Positions 40,587 through 43,995 of a stretch of DNA of 43,995 nt are shown in pieces. Location of the stretch: assembly GCF_016901035.1 (NCBI RefSeq), contig NZ_JAFEUF010000032.1, positions 1 to 43,995 of the forward strand. Reading direction: 5' to 3'. Source of the DNA: Streptomyces durocortorensis. GTDB lineage: Bacteria; Actinomycetota; Actinomycetes; Streptomycetales; Streptomycetaceae. Within the stretch, counting starts at the first letter, position 1. The number at the start of each line of letters is the position of its first letter. The notes beneath the pieces are model-generated. The model made no database searches and was not told where the DNA came from. It saw only the letters and a program-made list of their open reading frames with translations. A program made the translations under genes and the position numbers.

Positions 40587-41359
40587 GCCGCTCCGGCCTC
40601 CCGCCGTGCAGCCGAGACGACGGCACGCTCGTGCAGCGGTTCGTCCAACCGCACACTCAGCACACCGGTCCACAACGCGTGAAAAACCACAGGCCAGACG
40701 GCGATCGGGTCACCCAGCTCCCGCACTACCTCCACCGCCGGCCGTGGACTGCTGAAGGCCTCCACCAGAGCCGACATCCACGACCCCGCTGCGTGCCGGG
40801 GGTGCCGGTAGCCCGCCAGCCACCGCACATTGGCCGTCAATACCGGGTCCGGCGGCTCCGCGAGCCGGTAACACCAGCCCACCGCCTCCGCAGCACCTGC
40901 CACCACCCGTGCCCGCTCAGCCAACCGAGCAGAGGGCCCGCCACGCCCTGCGCAGTCGACCAGCAGGCCACTGCCGTTCTCCAGTCTGGCCATCAACTGA
41001 GGTGCATGCCGGACGACCTTGCCGCCCTGGCGCCACACCAGCTCCACCGGCCGACAGGCCAGCGCCACCACCGCCGAATCCCGGTCCAACAGCATGAGCT
41101 GGGTCCGCATGACACCAGACCCGTACGCCACCAGCCGCCCGCTGGTCGACGACCACCACCAGCCCGGAGCCACGCGCCGCCCATACCGGACAGGAAACGG
41201 CCGCACGGCAGGACAGTCCTCGAAGACAGTGTCCTGCGCAGCCTCGAACCACGGGACCTGGTGCGCGCGCTCCAACGGGTCTCGAAAGCACACGTCGATC
41301 CGGCTGGCATCTACGGCTGTATCGCCTCCGCCTCGAACAGCACCATCCGTTGCCCGCAT
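40583..41359 (-). CDS. tnsA: TnsA-like endonuclease subunit with degenerate active site
   Basis: TnsA cuts the non-transferred strand in Tn7-type transposition. The 258-residue product has the usual actinobacterial TnsA frame: GWWWSSTSGRLVAYGSGVMR then TQLMLLDRDSAVVALACRPV, ELVWRQGGKVVRHAPQL, LENGSGLLVDC, and the later LAEPPDPVLTANVRWLAGYR. Against the family pattern I recall (ES-x-LER, HAPDF, VDVRP or VDCRP) the Glu is M84, the Asp is Q121 and the trailing basic position after VDC is altered, so the cleavage site looks dead. ATG 41359 is the start chosen; a GTG at 41422 is in frame but lies outside the candidate transposon end. The call of inactivity depends on the recalled consensus. Confidence 0.75.
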   Translation of the reverse strand: MRATDGAVRGGGDTAVDASRIDVCFRDPLERAHQVPWFEAAQDTVFEDCPAVRPFPVRYGRRVAPGWWWSSTSGRLVAYGSGVMRTQLMLLDRDSAVVALACRPVELVWRQGGKVVRHAPQLMARLENGSGLLVDCAGRGGPSARLAERARVVAGAAEAVGWCYRLAEPPDPVLTANVRWLAGYRHPRHAAGSWMSALVEAFSSPRPAVEVVRELGDPIAVWPVVFHALWTGVLSVRLDEPLHERAVVSAARREAGAA

Positions 41360-41425
41360 GCAGACAGTCAAGCCAACCCAAGTCCACTTCGCCGCTGCCA
41401 AGTTGACAGAAATATCCCGCACGTC

Positions 41426-41465
41426 TTGGACGGCCGCCCATTGCCATCATGAGATGGCTGTCCAA
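41426..41465. terminator. Hairpin downstream of tpg
   Basis: TTGGAC (41426-41431) pairs with GTCCAA (41460-41465), and inside it GCCATC/GATGGC (41443-41448 and 41453-41458) forms a tight stem around ATGA. It lies 38 bases past the tpg stop on the minus strand and probably belongs to tpg rather than to the transposon. Confidence 0.55.
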
Positions 41466-41502
41466 TCCGTCGAGCTGCTGACGCCAGGATGCAAGCGAAA
41501 GG

Positions 41503-42060
41503 TCAGTAGTCGAGGTCGAGGTAGTCGATGTCGTTGAGGGTGACGTCGGAGAGTCCTGCGGCGCGACCTCCGCCGTCCTGGAAGTAGATCTCTTTGAATC
41601 CCTCGGCGATGATGCCGCGCATCTCCTGGTCGCTGGCACCGGCCTTGCGAGCGTCGAAGAGGCGCTGCGCGTACGTGGCGGGGAGCTTCACGGTGAGGCG
41701 GCGGAAGCGGCCGTCGTCGGTCGATCCGGCGGACGAGGTGTAGCCGAACCGGGCCCGGGTCTCCACCGTGATCCCACCGGATGCGGCGGCCTGCTTCTGC
41801 CGGCGCTTGCGCACCATGGGCTGCCAGCGCTGCCGTACGGAGTCGTTGATCTTCGCGGCGACGTCGGCGCGGGCGTGCTTGCGGGCGCCGCGCCGGTAGC
41901 GGTTGACGGAGTCGGCGGTGACACCGAGCTCCTGGGCGACGGCCTTGGCGCTGCCCATCTGCTTGAGCAGATAGCCGACCTGGCCCTTGAGGGTCTTGGG
42001 CGGCTGGCGAGTGAAGCTCTCCCGGTCAACCCGCTCGATGGCGTCCTCGATCTCCCCCAC
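41503..42060 (-). CDS. tpg: Telomere-protecting terminal protein Tpg
   Basis: Tpg is linked covalently to the 5' ends of linear Streptomyces replicons and primes end patching. The 185-residue protein matches the family length of about 184 and its blocks: an N-terminal IERVDRESFTRQPPKTLKGQ, a helix-turn-helix SAKAVAQELGVTADSVNRYR (about residues 38-57), VRQRWQPMVRKRRQKQAAAS, GGITVETRARFGYTSSAGST, and the C-terminal FKEIYFQDGGGRAAGL with the acidic YLDLDY end. GTG 42060 lies 3 bases after the tap stop with GGAGAG upstream, making a tap-tpg operon. It identifies the replicon as linear or derived from one. Confidence 0.93.
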   Translation of the reverse strand: MGEIEDAIERVDRESFTRQPPKTLKGQVGYLLKQMGSAKAVAQELGVTADSVNRYRRGARKHARADVAAKINDSVRQRWQPMVRKRRQKQAAASGGITVETRARFGYTSSAGSTDDGRFRRLTVKLPATYAQRLFDARKAGASDQEMRGIIAEGFKEIYFQDGGGRAAGLSDVTLNDIDYLDLDY

Positions 42061-42063
42061 CGG

Positions 42064-43995
42064 TTACTCTCCTTCGTCCAGGACGGCGTCGCCGCCCTTG
42101 ATGTGGCGGGCCGGGTTGAGGCCTTGCTCCATGAGGTCGACGGCCCACAGCATCGACTGGACGCCCTCCAGCTTCGCCAGGCCCGGGGTGGGCCCGAGGC
42201 GGAACCCGCCGGGCTGCGGCTTGCCCGAGGCGGCGTAGGGGAGGAAGTCGAGCGGCCTCTCGCCCGGCGAGGGGTAGACGACGCAGTCGGAGAGCACGGC
42301 CAGCGGGTACAGGCCGGTCATCTTGACCATGTTGTTGAGCTTGCGGTGCATGTTGACCCGGGCCTTGCTGATGACGGCGGCCCGGATGTCGGGGCGCCAC
42401 GTCGGCCGGGCCAGGGCCGGCCACGTCTCGCCCTCCTTGTAGGACTTGCCCTGCGGGCGCTCGCGGAGCTTCCCGACGCCGCCCTTCACCGTGGCCTTGA
42501 TCGCGGACAGGACAGCGGCCAGCGCCGGGTCGTTCTGCTTGTGCTGCTCCATCGCCGCCAGGAACTCCACGTCGGTGAGGTCCTTGGTGACGCCGAGGTC
42601 GGCGAGGGTGTCGACGTAGGCGTTCTTCAGCCGGTCGTGCCACGGGTCCAGGTACGCCCCGGTCTCCCTGCGCAGGTACGCCTCGATCGGGTGCACGTCG
42701 TGCCCGAGCTCCTGAGCGTAGGCGAGGGTGTGCGTCTGGTACCAGGCCCCCCCCGCCGGGCGGGTGCCCTCGGGTGTGAACGGGGAGGGCAGGCGCGGGT
42801 CCAGCTCGATGTGGCTGAGGTCGGCCAGCCAGCTCCCGGGGATCTTCGGATTGAACTTCGGGGCGTGGAAGTGGTCCGGGGCCGAGAGGCCGACAACCAG
42901 ACGGGCCGCGGCGGCGAGGAACGCGGTGTTGAGGTCGAGGCCGACCGCGAAGGGCAGTGTGCACTCCTCATCGGACAGCGTCTCCACCGACCGAACCCAC
43001 TGGTAGGCCTCTTCGTTCAGGAACCCGCCGGTCCAGCCCGAGTTAATCACGACGGGGTGTTCCGGGGTGGCCTCCGGCGGCGCCGGGTCCATCGGCTCGG
43101 TGCCCAGCGAGCCCGCGTTGTGGCCGGACATCCAGTTCCCGGTCTCTTCGTCCCGCACGGCCTTCGTCGGCGGGCGCAGCGCCGTCATCAGCTCCAGCCC
43201 GGACACGGCCGTGGAGCCGCGCGGCGTGATGACCCGCATCGCGTACACGCCCAGGACACGGGCGATGTCGGCCGGCTCCATCTCGGCAACACCGGGCCAG
43301 GACCGCTCATCGAGGGCGTCCCACGACAGGATCGCCAGTTGCACGCACTGCCGCTCGCGGCCCTGCGCCTTGCGGTAGATCCGCGCCCACGGTCCGAAGC
43401 CCCGCTGGGTCAGCTGCCACTTCGCCTTGGCGACCTGCTTGACGACGGGGTGGTCCTCCGGGAGGCGCAGGGAGCGGCGCTGTTCGTGGCCCTCCAGGCG
43501 CTCGGGCAGTCCGAGCTTCACGGCGGCGGCCGCGGTGAGAACGATCAGCGGGTCGGAGTCCTTGCCGTACCGGTTCAGCTTCGCGGTACCGAGGCCGGAC
43601 TCGCGCAGCGTCCACTCCACCAGCTCCGGGATCGTGGTCGCCGGGCAGTCCAGCACGATCCCGCCCGCGCCGTACGCGGAGCCGTCGCCGTCCAGCACGG
43701 CGAGCGGGCCGTGGGGGAAGCGCGGGTCGACGGCGGGCGCGGCAGCCTTCTTGGCCGCCGCACGCCGTGACGTCGCCGAACGTGCGGGACGTTCGGGCGC
43801 CGCCAGGGCGGCCGGGGCCTGAACCGGCGCGGCAACCTCCGCCTGCTCCGGGGCGGCCGAGCCGGTGAACGTCTCGGGCACCTCCGGCTGCGGCGCGACG
43901 ACCGGTGCGGGCGCGGCCGAGGAAGTGTGCGCGGGGTACTTCGCTGCCCACCCCTTCAGGAGCCGCTGGTAAGCCTCCAGGCGCGGCGACTTCGG
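42064..43995 (-). CDS. tap: Telomere-associated protein Tap, 5' end outside window
   Basis: Tap binds the 3' overhang of telomeres and recruits Tpg. The frame is open through the window edge; the visible part begins PKSPRLEAYQRLLKGWAAKY, the recognisable N-terminal region of Tap, followed by an Ala/Pro linker and the core (GPLAVLDGDGSAYGAGGIVL, LIVLTAAAAVKLGLP, VAKAKWQLTQRGFGPWARIY, YAMRVITPRGSTAVSGLELM, PFAVGLDLNTAFLAAAARLV, KARVNMHRKLNNMVKMTGLY, AVLSDCVVYPS). About 643 residues are visible, in keeping with the family's 739-residue length. It ends at TAA 42064-42066, 3 bases before tpg. GTG 43881 is not the true start. Confidence 0.93.
   Translation of the reverse strand, partial: PKSPRLEAYQRLLKGWAAKYPAHTSSAAPAPVVAPQPEVPETFTGSAAPEQAEVAAPVQAPAALAAPERPARSATSRRAAAKKAAAPAVDPRFPHGPLAVLDGDGSAYGAGGIVLDCPATTIPELVEWTLRESGLGTAKLNRYGKDSDPLIVLTAAAAVKLGLPERLEGHEQRRSLRLPEDHPVVKQVAKAKWQLTQRGFGPWARIYRKAQGRERQCVQLAILSWDALDERSWPGVAEMEPADIARVLGVYAMRVITPRGSTAVSGLELMTALRPPTKAVRDEETGNWMSGHNAGSLGTEPMDPAPPEATPEHPVVINSGWTGGFLNEEAYQWVRSVETLSDEECTLPFAVGLDLNTAFLAAAARLVVGLSAPDHFHAPKFNPKIPGSWLADLSHIELDPRLPSPFTPEGTRPAGGAWYQTHTLAYAQELGHDVHPIEAYLRRETGAYLDPWHDRLKNAYVDTLADLGVTKDLTDVEFLAAMEQHKQNDPALAAVLSAIKATVKGGVGKLRERPQGKSYKEGETWPALARPTWRPDIRAAVISKARVNMHRKLNNMVKMTGLYPLAVLSDCVVYPSPGERPLDFLPYAASGKPQPGGFRLGPTPGLAKLEGVQSMLWAVDLMEQGLNPARHIKGGDAVLDEGE

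Larger units (their letters stand above)
32527..41408. mobile_element. Tn7-like transposon with TnsA, TnsB, TnsC and a large repeat-bearing TniQ
   Basis: Leftward gene order is tnsA (40583-41359), tnsB (38334-40586), tnsC (37306-38340), tniQ with HA repeats (33965-37195), then a zinc-ribbon gene and a nuclease gene. The first three genes overlap by 4-7 bases. The right limit is set near 41408, where TGTCAACTTGG on the minus strand begins inside the tpg hairpin; the left limit is set where the helicase-repeat gene is cut. No 5-base target duplication could be matched, so both limits are approximate. Confidence 0.78.

Noticed and set aside
32527..41408. A CRISPR-associated transposon
   Set aside because: There is no repeat-spacer array and no cas12k, cas5-8 or cas6-7-like gene anywhere in the element.
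43700..43995. Replicon telomere palindromes near tap
   Set aside because: No terminal palindrome series is present; the window edge is inside the tap coding sequence.

Overview
The window is high-GC DNA with Streptomyces hallmarks: frequent GTG starts, 4-nt start/stop overlaps and actinobacterial families such as DUF6879, XRE-DUF5753 and MobF relaxases. The right edge carries tap and tpg, the telomere-capping genes of linear Streptomyces replicons. I read it as accessory DNA from a linear plasmid or the arm of a linear chromosome. No telomere palindromes, rRNA, tRNA or CRISPR array are visible.

Layout. 0-5 kb: an end-joining pair (ATP-dependent ligase cut by the window edge, and Ku), a TPR membrane protein, an HNH-nuclease lipoprotein and several gene remnants. 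5-11 kb: a plasmid backbone with a MobF relaxase, then a translationally coupled trio (small membrane protein, HTH/sigma-like regulator, unknown protein) and a membrane-anchored protein. 10.9-20.7 kb: a HEPN-like gene, a complete Tn3-family transposon (11838-18599, perfect inverted ends) carrying a SnoaL-like protein, a metallo-beta-lactamase-fold hydrolase and its likely CGNR regulator, then two convergent genes, one a PD-(D/E)XK nuclease. 20.9-23.8 kb: an FtsK/TraB-type DNA translocase followed by a shorter paralog whose Walker A lysine is gone. 23.8-31.4 kb: an OLD-family ATPase/TOPRIM gene, a DUF6879/XRE-DUF5753 regulatory cluster with two matching putative operators, small unknown genes and gene scraps, partly framed by a 92-bp imperfect direct repeat.

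31.4-41.5 kb holds the most unusual system: a Tn7-like transposon (about 32527-41408) encoding TnsA, TnsB, TnsC and a 1,076-residue TniQ. The TniQ has an ordinary zinc-binding N-terminus followed by five tandem helicase-associated-type repeats. The TnsA has lost the residues expected at its nuclease active site, while TnsB keeps D-D-E and TnsC keeps both Walker motifs. Beyond tniQ lies a zinc-ribbon gene overlapping a PD-(D/E)XK nuclease gene. One side of the element abuts a 5'-truncated gene made of the same kind of helicase-associated repeats; the other lies just beyond the terminator-like hairpin of tpg. Target choice by the repeat-bearing TniQ, and replicative transposition through loss of TnsA cleavage, are inferences from this layout.

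Working together: tap/tpg would maintain linear ends; the relaxase and translocase would move the replicon; Ku and ligase could repair or circularise broken ends; OLD, HEPN-like and PD-(D/E)XK genes look like defence; transposons bring regulated metabolic cargo and probably caused much of the gene decay.
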